Positions 42,477-50,193 of a DNA stretch of 64,000 nt are shown here, piece after piece. A program made the position numbers and the translations under genes. The stretch is from Paenibacillus sp. JDR-2 (GTDB taxonomy: Bacteria; Bacillota; Bacilli; Paenibacillales; Paenibacillaceae): positions 2,309,001-2,373,000 of the forward strand of contig NC_012914.1 of the NCBI RefSeq assembly GCF_000023585.1, in the 5' to 3' direction. The first letter of the stretch is position 1; every line of letters begins with the position of its first letter. Below the pieces are notes generated by a model. The model made no database searches, was not told the DNA's origin, and saw nothing but the letters and a program-made list of their open reading frames with translations.

Positions 42477-43778
42477 ATGATGCGAACGATCTCTTTGCTC
42501 CTTACATTAATCGTATTGGCTTCGGGATGCGGTCAAGCTTCGCAAGGCGAAGGAGAAGGGGGGAGTGGCGATACCTCTGACGATACGGTCACATTCACCG
42601 TTGTATTCCCCGGTGGGGATCTGGCTCATAAGCAAGGAGTTTCTACCGTGATCGCCGAATTTGAGAAATCTCATCCGAACATTGTGATAAACGAAGTGAA
42701 CGAGTCGTGGTCAGGTACTTACGGTGAGTTCGTGAAGGTGAAGGAAGCCGTTGGAGAGTTTCCCGATCTGGTCGAAATGAGAGATACACAGTTGTTCGCG
42801 GACGCGGGGCTGCTGTATGAAATCCCACGCGATATCACGGACTTGCTTCAGCCTATTCCGGCTGTTAACGGTCATGTCTATAATGCGCCGCTGGACATTC
42901 CGCCGCCTAATGGGATTATTTACAGCAAGTCGATATTCCGCAAAGCGGGAATTAACAAGCCGCCTGCTACTTATGAAGAGTTTCTTGCCGTTTGCCAGCG
43001 CATTCGGAACTTAGGTATAGACCCGATTGTTGTAGGCGGCAAAGATGTGTGGCATATAGGCTTCTGGGTCAATAAGTTTTTAATCGATGAAGTCTATATT
43101 CAGGATCCGGATTGGAATGCGAAACGGAGTGCAGGAAAGGTCAGTTGGACGGATGATGCCCCTATGCGTGCTATGCGCAAACTCAAACAGCTATGGGACA
43201 GCGGTGATGTTGCGAAAGGGTATTTATCCACGGCTGACAGCCAGACGGTATCCATTCTGACTTCAGGACAGGCGGCTATGCTTTATTCTGGACCATGGAT
43301 GTTTAATCAGATTCGTTCCTCGGATCCAACATTCGAATTCGGCTTCTTCGCCCTTCCGGACAGTGCGGGTAAAGTGAGTACGACGGGATTAAATGTCGCG
43401 AGTGGTTGGTCGATCTCAGCCGAAGCCGCCAAGGATCCGGAAAAGCTGATCAGTATTAAGCAATTTCTTCATTTCTTCTATAGCGAAGAGCCTTATTCTC
43501 ATTATCTTGAGGCAATCAATGGAATTGCTGCTACGGTCTATCCTGTAACCTATTCAGCACCGGAACAGATGAGTGAGGTTTTTCTTATTGCGAATAACAA
43601 GCAGACGGGCAAATCCTCTTATATGAACCTATTCTCAGGAGCCAACTCCCTTCCGCCTAGGTTTCGCGATTGGTTTTACCGAACGGTATTGGATATGACG
43701 GACGGGAAAATATCACTTCAGGATGCCATGCAAGCAGCGGATAAAGAGTGGGATTCCGAGTTGGCATCTCTCCAGTAG
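42477..43778 (+). CDS. Family 1 extracellular solute-binding lipoprotein
   Basis: A 433-residue sugar-binding lipoprotein. The signal ends at LASGC (Cys18), then a G/S/E-rich linker and a MalE/UgpB-like fold (VTFTVVFPGGDLAHKQGVSTVIAEFEKSHPNIVINEVNESWSGTYGEFVK). It follows the response-regulator gene by 44 nt with AAGGAGG upstream, so it belongs to the two-component operon. It is unusual for such operons to encode a binding protein with no permease adjacent; it may deliver ligand to the sensor or to the permeases encoded at 48226-50111. Confidence 0.88.
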   Translation: MMRTISLLLTLIVLASGCGQASQGEGEGGSGDTSDDTVTFTVVFPGGDLAHKQGVSTVIAEFEKSHPNIVINEVNESWSGTYGEFVKVKEAVGEFPDLVEMRDTQLFADAGLLYEIPRDITDLLQPIPAVNGHVYNAPLDIPPPNGIIYSKSIFRKAGINKPPATYEEFLAVCQRIRNLGIDPIVVGGKDVWHIGFWVNKFLIDEVYIQDPDWNAKRSAGKVSWTDDAPMRAMRKLKQLWDSGDVAKGYLSTADSQTVSILTSGQAAMLYSGPWMFNQIRSSDPTFEFGFFALPDSAGKVSTTGLNVASGWSISAEAAKDPEKLISIKQFLHFFYSEEPYSHYLEAINGIAATVYPVTYSAPEQMSEVFLIANNKQTGKSSYMNLFSGANSLPPRFRDWFYRTVLDMTDGKISLQDAMQAADKEWDSELASLQ

Positions 43779-43790
43779 GGGGAACGTGAA

Positions 43791-45377
43791 ATGGCTGTAA
43801 TACGAAAAGGCCTTCTATTAATCTGTCTAGCTCTTTCCTTTGGCATCTCCGCATGTGATAAGCAAAGACAAGCCGCTGAAAAAGATTCCTCTTTGCCGCC
43901 GACTTCCTTGAACTTTATGTTCTTTGGGGACAAACCATCGGATATGGATAAAGTGCTACAGGAATTTGAGAACCAAACGAGCCAATCCTTAAATATGAAG
44001 TTAAACATGGATTGGGACGCCCCGGAGGAATTCAAGCAAAAGGTTAAGTTAAGACTGAGCTCGGGGGAAGCAATCGACGGCGTGTTCGACGGCTCTTGGA
44101 TGAGCTTGGAGAGTAACGTCGCGCAAGGTTATTATCGAAATTTGGATCGTTATTTCAATAATGATGAATATCCCGGCCTCAAGAAAGCTTTTCCAGTTGA
44201 TTTCTTGAATGCCAATAAGATCGATGGCCATCTGTTTGCCGTACCCCTCACGCAATATTTCCATGACATTGAAGTGATCTTTATTCGGAAGGATTTGCGG
44301 GAACAGTTCGGGATGTCACCCATTGAAAATTACGATGAGCTGGAGCAATACTTACGGAAAGTTAAGGAGCAGCAGCCAGATATGATTCCCCTTGCTCTCA
44401 AAGGGGATCGTGGTTTCTATCGTTTATTTGGGAATGAAACCAAGCAGGTCAATGCCCGTTTTGATCCCACTGGAATCTCAGGGACGGGTATTCCTTTTCA
44501 GATTGCACTTTCTAAAGACGGTAAACATGTACTTGGGGCAACAACATTGGGTGACCCGGAAGAGATGTATAGCGGTTACCCGGCGCCATTAAACGACCCG
44601 GACTTCTTCTATTCTTCATTCGATAAGTTTGTAGAGTGGAACCCATTCGTTCAGAAGGATGTTCTAAATGAACGGAATCCACTATTGCTTTTTGAAGCGG
44701 GAAAAGCGGCTGCAGCCGAAAGTACGATTACGTTATGGTCGGAGGTCAGCCAAAAGCTGAAAACCTCGGTTCCGGGCTCAGAACTTGAAGGCTTCGTATA
44801 CGTGCCATGTATGAGGAACATGGAAAAAGGCTGTATGGGTACAAACTTTAAAGCATGGAATAATATCGCTATTCCGGTTACTTCAAAGCATGCGGACGAG
44901 ACCATGAAGTTCTTGGACTGGTTATTCTCCAAACAAGACAATCACGACTTGTTCGAGCTTGGAATCGAAGGAGAGCATTGGACCAAAGGGGAAGGGCTGA
45001 CTTATAAAAGTACATCCAAATCTGCTAATTACTTGTTCCCCCCTTATGAACTAACATGGAATTTAGGGATGTCACGCATCAATGTGGATATCGATAAACA
45101 AATCCTTAAGCTCATGCAGTATTCTGCAAACCCAAGTTCTTATTATCGGCTGCCCGTAGCAGGCTTCGTGTTTAATCCTGCTCCCGTCAAGACGGAAATC
45201 GCGAAGATTCAACCAATGGCCAATCAGGTCGAGCAGGTACTGAATAGTGGTCTTGATCCCAACTGGCGGGAGACAGCCAGACAAACCAACGAGAAGTTGA
45301 AGGGTTTAGGTCTGGATAAGATTCGTGCGGAATTAATCCGGCAAGTTCAGGCTTATTTGGACGCTGGAGGTAATTAG
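43791..45377 (+). CDS. DUF3502-type extracellular solute-binding lipoprotein
   Basis: A 528-residue lipoprotein with lipobox GISAC (Cys22). Its N-terminal part is a family 1 binding protein, and the C-terminal about 140 residues are a DUF3502-like domain. It is a clear paralogue of the protein at 50194, sharing for example YFNNDEYPGLKKAFP and ELGIEGEHWTK blocks. It follows the previous binding protein by 12 nt and is the last gene of the two-component operon. It may bind the same or a related oligosaccharide as the transporter's own binding protein. Confidence 0.87.
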   Translation: MAVIRKGLLLICLALSFGISACDKQRQAAEKDSSLPPTSLNFMFFGDKPSDMDKVLQEFENQTSQSLNMKLNMDWDAPEEFKQKVKLRLSSGEAIDGVFDGSWMSLESNVAQGYYRNLDRYFNNDEYPGLKKAFPVDFLNANKIDGHLFAVPLTQYFHDIEVIFIRKDLREQFGMSPIENYDELEQYLRKVKEQQPDMIPLALKGDRGFYRLFGNETKQVNARFDPTGISGTGIPFQIALSKDGKHVLGATTLGDPEEMYSGYPAPLNDPDFFYSSFDKFVEWNPFVQKDVLNERNPLLLFEAGKAAAAESTITLWSEVSQKLKTSVPGSELEGFVYVPCMRNMEKGCMGTNFKAWNNIAIPVTSKHADETMKFLDWLFSKQDNHDLFELGIEGEHWTKGEGLTYKSTSKSANYLFPPYELTWNLGMSRINVDIDKQILKLMQYSANPSSYYRLPVAGFVFNPAPVKTEIAKIQPMANQVEQVLNSGLDPNWRETARQTNEKLKGLGLDKIRAELIRQVQAYLDAGGN

Positions 45378-45383
45378 AAGAGT

Positions 45384-45417
45384 AACCGTCTCCTTGTAGA
45401 GGCGGTTTCTTTTTTTA
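45384..45417 (+). terminator. Terminator of the two-component operon
   Basis: AACCGTCTC (45384-45392) pairs with GAGGCGGTT (45399-45407, one G-U pair), then a T7 run. Confidence 0.8.
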
Positions 45418-45429
45418 TGATAAAACGAA

Positions 45430-45493
45430 CTTAAAAAACCTCGATTTTACCTTAAAAAGCAACATTCAAACGGCTGATTCCTCATGTTAAAGT
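45430..45493 (+). promoter_or_regulatory. Candidate activator-type promoter of the alginate-lyase-like gene
   Basis: Two adjoining 21-nt direct copies, 45430-45450 (CTTAAAAAACC...ATTTTAC) and 45451-45471 (CTTAAAAAGCAACATTCAAA...), then 16 nt, then TAAAGT (45488-45493) preceded by TGT. The second copy shares AACATTCAAA with the promoter at 48127. A leader of about 200 nt precedes the gene. Confidence 0.6.
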
Positions 45494-45587
45494 GAACCCC
45501 GAGGCTGTAAATCTTCTTCTCTTAATCATGATCCTTCCTATGAAATTCCTCTCGCTAAACTCTCTTAGTTATCCTGTATTGAGTTCT

Positions 45588-45623
45588 GGCTGAACTCGCC
45601 TTCATAGGGCGGTTTAGTATAGC
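45588..45623 (+). promoter_or_regulatory. Conserved leader hairpin, copy 1
   Basis: A 36-nt element, 32 of 36 bases identical to 50120-50155. The left arm CTGAAC plus CGCC pairs with GGCG plus GTTTAG, with a one-base bulge and a 7-nt loop. It lies in the leader of the 45697 gene, 74 nt before the start. It could stabilise RNA or regulate translation. Confidence 0.6.
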
Positions 45624-45696
45624 TTTGACAAAGTGGATTTAAGAGGGGGGATCGTGGGTAAGCGGGAATTTCAAATAAACAGGAGGAGGATTTGAA

Positions 45697-48006
45697 ATGG
45701 CAGTGAAAAGGTGGTTTTCTTTTGTTATGGCAGTTGTCGTAATAGCGGTGTTTGCAGGTGTATCAATTGGTGCAGAGCCTGTATCAGCAGCGGATCCCAA
45801 GCTTAATACCGCTAATTTAAAAGTGGGTTATTATGGCTGGTCAGCCGAGGGACATTCTGCGGTTGAATTTGCAACAAGTGCAGCGAACCTGTCCTCCATT
45901 ACTTACGCAACATCCGCTTTATTTGATGGCAACACAAGTACGAGCACGGGTCTAAATAAAGACGTCTATCTTTATTTAGACTTAGGCACAACGACGGTTA
46001 ACGTATCCAAGATTGCGCTAACGATAAAGTCAGGCGGGTCTATTACGGGCAATTGGAAAATTTACGGCTCGAACAGCCTTTCCGCATCCGCTTCAAGCTG
46101 GTCCGCTATTGCTACTCCAACCGGACTAAGCGCAGGTGTTACAACGGAAATTAATGTAACCGCTTCCTACAGATATCTTCTTATCGGCGGCTCTGATACG
46201 GCGCTTAATACCTGGATTCATACCTGGGATCAGCTTTCGGAGATTGCGCTTTATGGTACGGGTACCATTACGCCAGCCGCCACGGCATTTGCACATCCGG
46301 GTATTATGCAGACGGCTTCCGGCATACAAACGATGAAGAGTATGGTAGCTAGCCAGACAGAGCCATGGTACTCCACTTATAACGTACTTGCGAGCACCGT
46401 TGCTTCCTACGGCACTATATCCGCGAGCGATTATACGCTAACGGCTATCACGCATAATAACAGCGGCAGTTATAACGAGATGAGATTAGCGGCATCTAAG
46501 GTATATAATTTAGCTTTGTTATACACCCTTACCGGCAATACCACTTATGCTGAAGCTTCTCGGACGATCATGCTGAAGTATGCTTCCATCTTTACCGGTG
46601 TAGGCACGAGCGGTGACACAGGCTCTGTCTATGATACCAATCTTGATGTTGGCGTTGTTGCCTTCAAGTTCAGCGCAGCGGCGGAATTACTAAGATATAG
46701 TTACAGCGGTTGGTCTGTTGGGGATACGAATTCGCTTCTTGCCATGTATGGCAAGAATACGGGCGGAACAGCCGTGAGTATGTACCAACTGATGTCCAAT
46801 GCAGCTGTGCTGGCAACCTACGATATGGATAACATTACGCATGGACATGCTGCGATATTAAGAGAAGGATCTATGGCTTATGCTATCTTTGCCGAAGATG
46901 CGACCTTGTATAATCTTGTGAAAAATGACTTCAAGGCCAATAGTACGGCCTATTACACGAATCAGGGCGCCGCGTCTTGGCAGAAAAAGCCCGATAAAAG
47001 TCAAGGTGCCAACGGATACAGCTTATTGTATAACTACAATGCAACAACGGGGCAAAGCAAGGAAAGTGACAGAGACCAAGCCCACGCTCTAGTGAACTTG
47101 TCCTCCTTCATCAATATCGCCCAGATGGCGTGGACACAGGGTGATAACAGCCTATATGAGTTTAATAATAGGCTGTTATTGAAGGCTACCAACTTCAGCG
47201 CCCAATATAATCTAGGCTACAACGTGGATGCTTATGTCACAGCCTACCCTTGGAATCATCACAGCGACAGCGGCATTACCACGTATGACAGAGGGAAGTT
47301 CAACGATAATATGTATGCAGCTGCTTATAATTATTACAAGTTCTCTTCGAGTGCCGCATCCGGCGAATACGCGTATCTGTCCAAATATGCCAATAACCCG
47401 GTATATGTAACGGATCGAAACAGCTATGATGTTACGGGCCTCGCCGCATTGATCTGTTCCGTTGCGGCAAGAGCTGCGGATTACACGAGTAACGTAACAC
47501 CGGTGAACAATGCGCTCAACTGGTTGACGAGTGGTGTAGCAACCATGTTAAATGGCACTTCGAACATTTATGGCGAGTATGCCACCGGCTTCGTGAGCGG
47601 CAGTTCCAGAGACTACAGTAAGCTTAGCCTCACGGGATCGAATGCCATCGCAGCTTTGCCGTATACATCCTTTACCAATGTTACAAAAATCAATATCAAT
47701 TATTCCAGCACGGATACAGGCACGCTAGAGATCCGAACGGCAAGCAGTACGGGTACCTTGAAAGGACAACCCGAGGACTATAGCACCGGTGCTAGTAATG
47801 GGGATAGAGGGACCCTGTTAGCTGCAATTCCCGTGAGCAATACAGGCAGTCTTACCACTTACACAACCACCGCTCTTAGCAATAATATTTACACGACAGC
47901 AGGCGCAACTGGCGGCAGTGTAACGGGGAACTATATGATCTATGTTGTGTTTAAAGGGGCAAACGCAAGCACGAGCATGAATCTCTTATATTTGAAATTG
48001 CAATAA
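45697..48006 (+). CDS. Secreted alginate-lyase-like polysaccharide lyase
   Basis: A 769-residue secreted protein. A signal peptide (about 1-31, ends VSA|AD) precedes a discoidin-like beta-sandwich domain (about 38-190: ALFDGNTSTSTGLNKDVYLYLDLGTTTVNVSKIALT), then an alpha/alpha-toroid resembling the alginate lyase family (about 200-600, with NEMRLAASKVYNLALLYTLTGNTTYAEASRTIM and KESDRDQAHALVNLSSFINIAQMAW), and a C-terminal CBM6-like domain (about 640-769). No SLH anchor, so it is released or bound through its carbohydrate-binding domains. The substrate is probably an acidic polysaccharide. It has its own activator-type promoter and terminator. Confidence 0.78.
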   Translation: MAVKRWFSFVMAVVVIAVFAGVSIGAEPVSAADPKLNTANLKVGYYGWSAEGHSAVEFATSAANLSSITYATSALFDGNTSTSTGLNKDVYLYLDLGTTTVNVSKIALTIKSGGSITGNWKIYGSNSLSASASSWSAIATPTGLSAGVTTEINVTASYRYLLIGGSDTALNTWIHTWDQLSEIALYGTGTITPAATAFAHPGIMQTASGIQTMKSMVASQTEPWYSTYNVLASTVASYGTISASDYTLTAITHNNSGSYNEMRLAASKVYNLALLYTLTGNTTYAEASRTIMLKYASIFTGVGTSGDTGSVYDTNLDVGVVAFKFSAAAELLRYSYSGWSVGDTNSLLAMYGKNTGGTAVSMYQLMSNAAVLATYDMDNITHGHAAILREGSMAYAIFAEDATLYNLVKNDFKANSTAYYTNQGAASWQKKPDKSQGANGYSLLYNYNATTGQSKESDRDQAHALVNLSSFINIAQMAWTQGDNSLYEFNNRLLLKATNFSAQYNLGYNVDAYVTAYPWNHHSDSGITTYDRGKFNDNMYAAAYNYYKFSSSAASGEYAYLSKYANNPVYVTDRNSYDVTGLAALICSVAARAADYTSNVTPVNNALNWLTSGVATMLNGTSNIYGEYATGFVSGSSRDYSKLSLTGSNAIAALPYTSFTNVTKININYSSTDTGTLEIRTASSTGTLKGQPEDYSTGASNGDRGTLLAAIPVSNTGSLTTYTTTALSNNIYTTAGATGGSVTGNYMIYVVFKGANASTSMNLLYLKLQ

Positions 48007-48012
48007 GAATAG

Positions 48013-48050
48013 CAGCGGTGCGAGGAGTATTCCTTGTACCGCTGTTTTTT
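48013..48050 (+). terminator. Terminator of the alginate-lyase-like gene
   Basis: CAGCGGT (48013-48019) pairs with ACCGCTG (48038-48044), with an inner GGA/TCC stem, followed by T6. Confidence 0.85.
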
Positions 48051-48105
48051 ATTTTAGAAGCACGGGATGGAGCCAAACCGCTTATACGACGGCCTATTTT
48101 CCGTA

Positions 48106-48170
48106 CTATAAAAACTGCAATTTTAACTATAAAAACAACATTCAAAGCGGAATAGGCAGCATGCTACATT
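48106..48170 (+). promoter_or_regulatory. Candidate activator-type promoter of the permease operon
   Basis: Two adjoining 21-nt direct copies (48106-48126 and 48127-48147) both start CTATAAAAAC. TACATT (48165-48170) follows 17 nt later, preceded by TGC. No -35 box is evident. Confidence 0.65.
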
Positions 48171-48225
48171 GTATCCACGGACAGCGACACAAACAATCAA
48201 CGTGGAGAGAAAGGAGAATACGACA

Positions 48226-49203
48226 ATGAAATCAACGTCATCAGTTGCTCTTAACAATAGAGCCCATGATACACAAGCCCGCGTAAAACCAAAATCTTTC
48301 CTAATGGAAATGCGCAGAAATGGCCTACTGTATCTATTAATGTTGCCTGGAATTTTATTAGTTTTTGTTTTTGCATATTTGCCAATGGGAGGGATCGTAG
48401 TTGCCTTCCAAAACTTCAATGCAATTAAAGGAATAACGGGCAGTGAGTTCGTAGGATTAAAAAACTTCGAGTTTTTCGTCCAATCCAAAGAAGTGCTGCA
48501 TGTTATTTTCAATACCTTATTCCTGAACGCACTCTTTATTCTGTTCGGAGCATTAGCCTCCGTTTCGATTGCCGTCATGTTCTCGGAGCTGGGGGGGAAA
48601 TGGTTTAAAAGAATCGTACAAACGATCGTGACTTTGCCGAATTTCCTCTCTTGGACCGTCATCGCCATGTTCGTAACGGCGCTATTATCCAGCGATACAG
48701 GGATGCTGAATAAATGGCTGGCCCATTTCCACATCGGGCCAATCGCTTTCTTTAACGAACCGGCAGCTTGGCCATTCATTCTCGTGCTTATCAAGATTTG
48801 GCAAGGTGCTGGATTTGGCGCTATCGTATACCTGGCTACGATAACCGGCATTAACCCGGAGATTTACGAATCGGCTTCCATAGACGGAGCCAGCCGTTGG
48901 AAGAAGATTTGGTACATTACGCTGCCGCTTTTAAAACCAACGATCATCCTTATGATGCTGCTTGCCATTGGCGGGATTTTCTACGGGGATTTCGGAATGA
49001 TCTATGCGCTGGTAGGACGTAATGTTCTGCTCTATCCGACCACGGATGTCATTGATACTTACGTGTACCGGGCATTGATGGATCTGGGAGATATGGGGAT
49101 GTCGGCCGCTGTTGGCGTATTTCAGTCGGTTATTGGCTTCATTCTGGTCGTAACAGTCAACCAACTAGCCCGTAAATTCAGCCCGGACTCCGCGTTATTC
49201 TAG
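48226..49203 (+). CDS. Carbohydrate ABC transporter permease, LplB/YtcP-like
   Basis: A 325-residue membrane protein with six helices and the permease EAA loop (ESASIDGASRWKKIWYITLPLLKPTI, about residues 220-245). The start at ATG 48226 has AAGGAG 9 nt upstream; an earlier in-frame GTG lies upstream of the promoter. It pairs with the permease encoded 26 nt downstream to form the membrane channel for oligosaccharides. No ATPase gene lies nearby, which is usual for this type and implies use of a shared MsmX-like ATPase encoded elsewhere. Confidence 0.92.
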   Translation: MKSTSSVALNNRAHDTQARVKPKSFLMEMRRNGLLYLLMLPGILLVFVFAYLPMGGIVVAFQNFNAIKGITGSEFVGLKNFEFFVQSKEVLHVIFNTLFLNALFILFGALASVSIAVMFSELGGKWFKRIVQTIVTLPNFLSWTVIAMFVTALLSSDTGMLNKWLAHFHIGPIAFFNEPAAWPFILVLIKIWQGAGFGAIVYLATITGINPEIYESASIDGASRWKKIWYITLPLLKPTIILMMLLAIGGIFYGDFGMIYALVGRNVLLYPTTDVIDTYVYRALMDLGDMGMSAAVGVFQSVIGFILVVTVNQLARKFSPDSALF

Positions 49204-49229
49204 ATTTCTGTTGAAAGCAGGTGAACGTA

Positions 49230-50111
49230 TTGATTAAAGAAAGCAAAGGAGATCGCCTGTTAAAAGCCGGCATCTTTATCATCCTGATTTTGTTCTCGAT
49301 CTATTGCCTTATCCCGTTCATAACGGTCATTAGCAGCTCGCTCACAACAGAATCTTCAATTCTCCGTGACGGGTATTCGATATTGCCGAAAGATTTCTCA
49401 ATGGAGGCCTACAAGCTGATCTTCCGTGACGATACGATCTATCGTTCTTATGGCGTAACGATCTTTGTTACCTTAGTTGGCACCTTGCTCGCAATGCTTG
49501 TTACTTGTGCGCTGGCCTATCCATTATCCATTCGCACGCTTAAATACAAGAGTCAGGTTAACTTCTACATTTACTTCACGATGTTATTCCATGGCGGACT
49601 TGTAGCGAACTATCTGCTCATTTCCAAGTACTTGGGCATGAAGGACTCGATATGGGTGCTCATCATTCCTGCATTAGTCAGCCCTTGGAACATGTTCCTG
49701 CTGCGCAACTTCTTCAAGTCCGTGGACGAATCCCTCTCGGAATCGGCGAAGATTGACGGAGCGAATGATATCTATATCTTCTTCAGGATTATTCTTCCTA
49801 TATCCATGCCGGCACTTGCGACGGTAGGACTCTTTTACTCCATGGGATTCTGGAACAAATGGTTCGAGGCGATGCTCTACATTTCGGATGAGAAGCTGTT
49901 CCCGCTGCAATATTTGGTGATGAGGATCATGAGCAATGCAGAGTTCGCTAACCAGCTCTCCACCCAAATTTCGCTTCCTAATTATGTCGTGCCTACATTG
50001 ACGACTCGGCTTGCTACAACAGTGGTGACTATTGGTCCAATCATCTTCTTGTATCCGTTTCTGCAAAAATATTTTGTCAAAGGGCTTATGGTTGGCGCTG
50101 TAAAGGGTTGA
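49230..50111 (+). CDS. Carbohydrate ABC transporter permease, YesQ/LplC-like
   Basis: A 293-residue six-helix permease with EAA loop (ESLSESAKIDGANDIYIFFRIILPISMPALATVGLFY, about 170-205) and the family start GDRLLKAGIFIILILFSIYCLIPF. I prefer TTG 49230, because GCAGGTGA lies at the right distance before it; a GTG at 49221 is the start of the longer frame and overlaps that site. It partners the permease encoded upstream. Its end is followed by the hairpin at 50120 and the binding-protein gene, all probably one transcript. Confidence 0.9.
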   Translation: MIKESKGDRLLKAGIFIILILFSIYCLIPFITVISSSLTTESSILRDGYSILPKDFSMEAYKLIFRDDTIYRSYGVTIFVTLVGTLLAMLVTCALAYPLSIRTLKYKSQVNFYIYFTMLFHGGLVANYLLISKYLGMKDSIWVLIIPALVSPWNMFLLRNFFKSVDESLSESAKIDGANDIYIFFRIILPISMPALATVGLFYSMGFWNKWFEAMLYISDEKLFPLQYLVMRIMSNAEFANQLSTQISLPNYVVPTLTTRLATTVVTIGPIIFLYPFLQKYFVKGLMVGAVKG

Positions 50112-50119
50112 CTCCACTC

Positions 50120-50155
50120 GGCTGAGCACGCCTTTATCGGGCGGTTTAGTATAGC
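50120..50155 (+). promoter_or_regulatory. Conserved leader hairpin, copy 2
   Basis: Matches copy 1 at 32 of 36 bases. The left arm reads CTGAGC instead of CTGAAC, yet still pairs with GTTTAG through G-U; the loop differs. It lies between permease and binding-protein genes, 39 nt before the latter's start. Hairpins at this place often stabilise downstream mRNA so binding protein exceeds permease. Confidence 0.6.
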
Positions 50156-50193
50156 ATTCATACGCTTATTCAAAAAAGGGAGGAAGAAAGAAA

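Noticed and set aside
48169..48225. Longer start for the first sugar permease
   Set aside because: The upstream GTG overlaps the proposed -10 region and would precede the transcript start; ATG 48226 has a good ribosome site.
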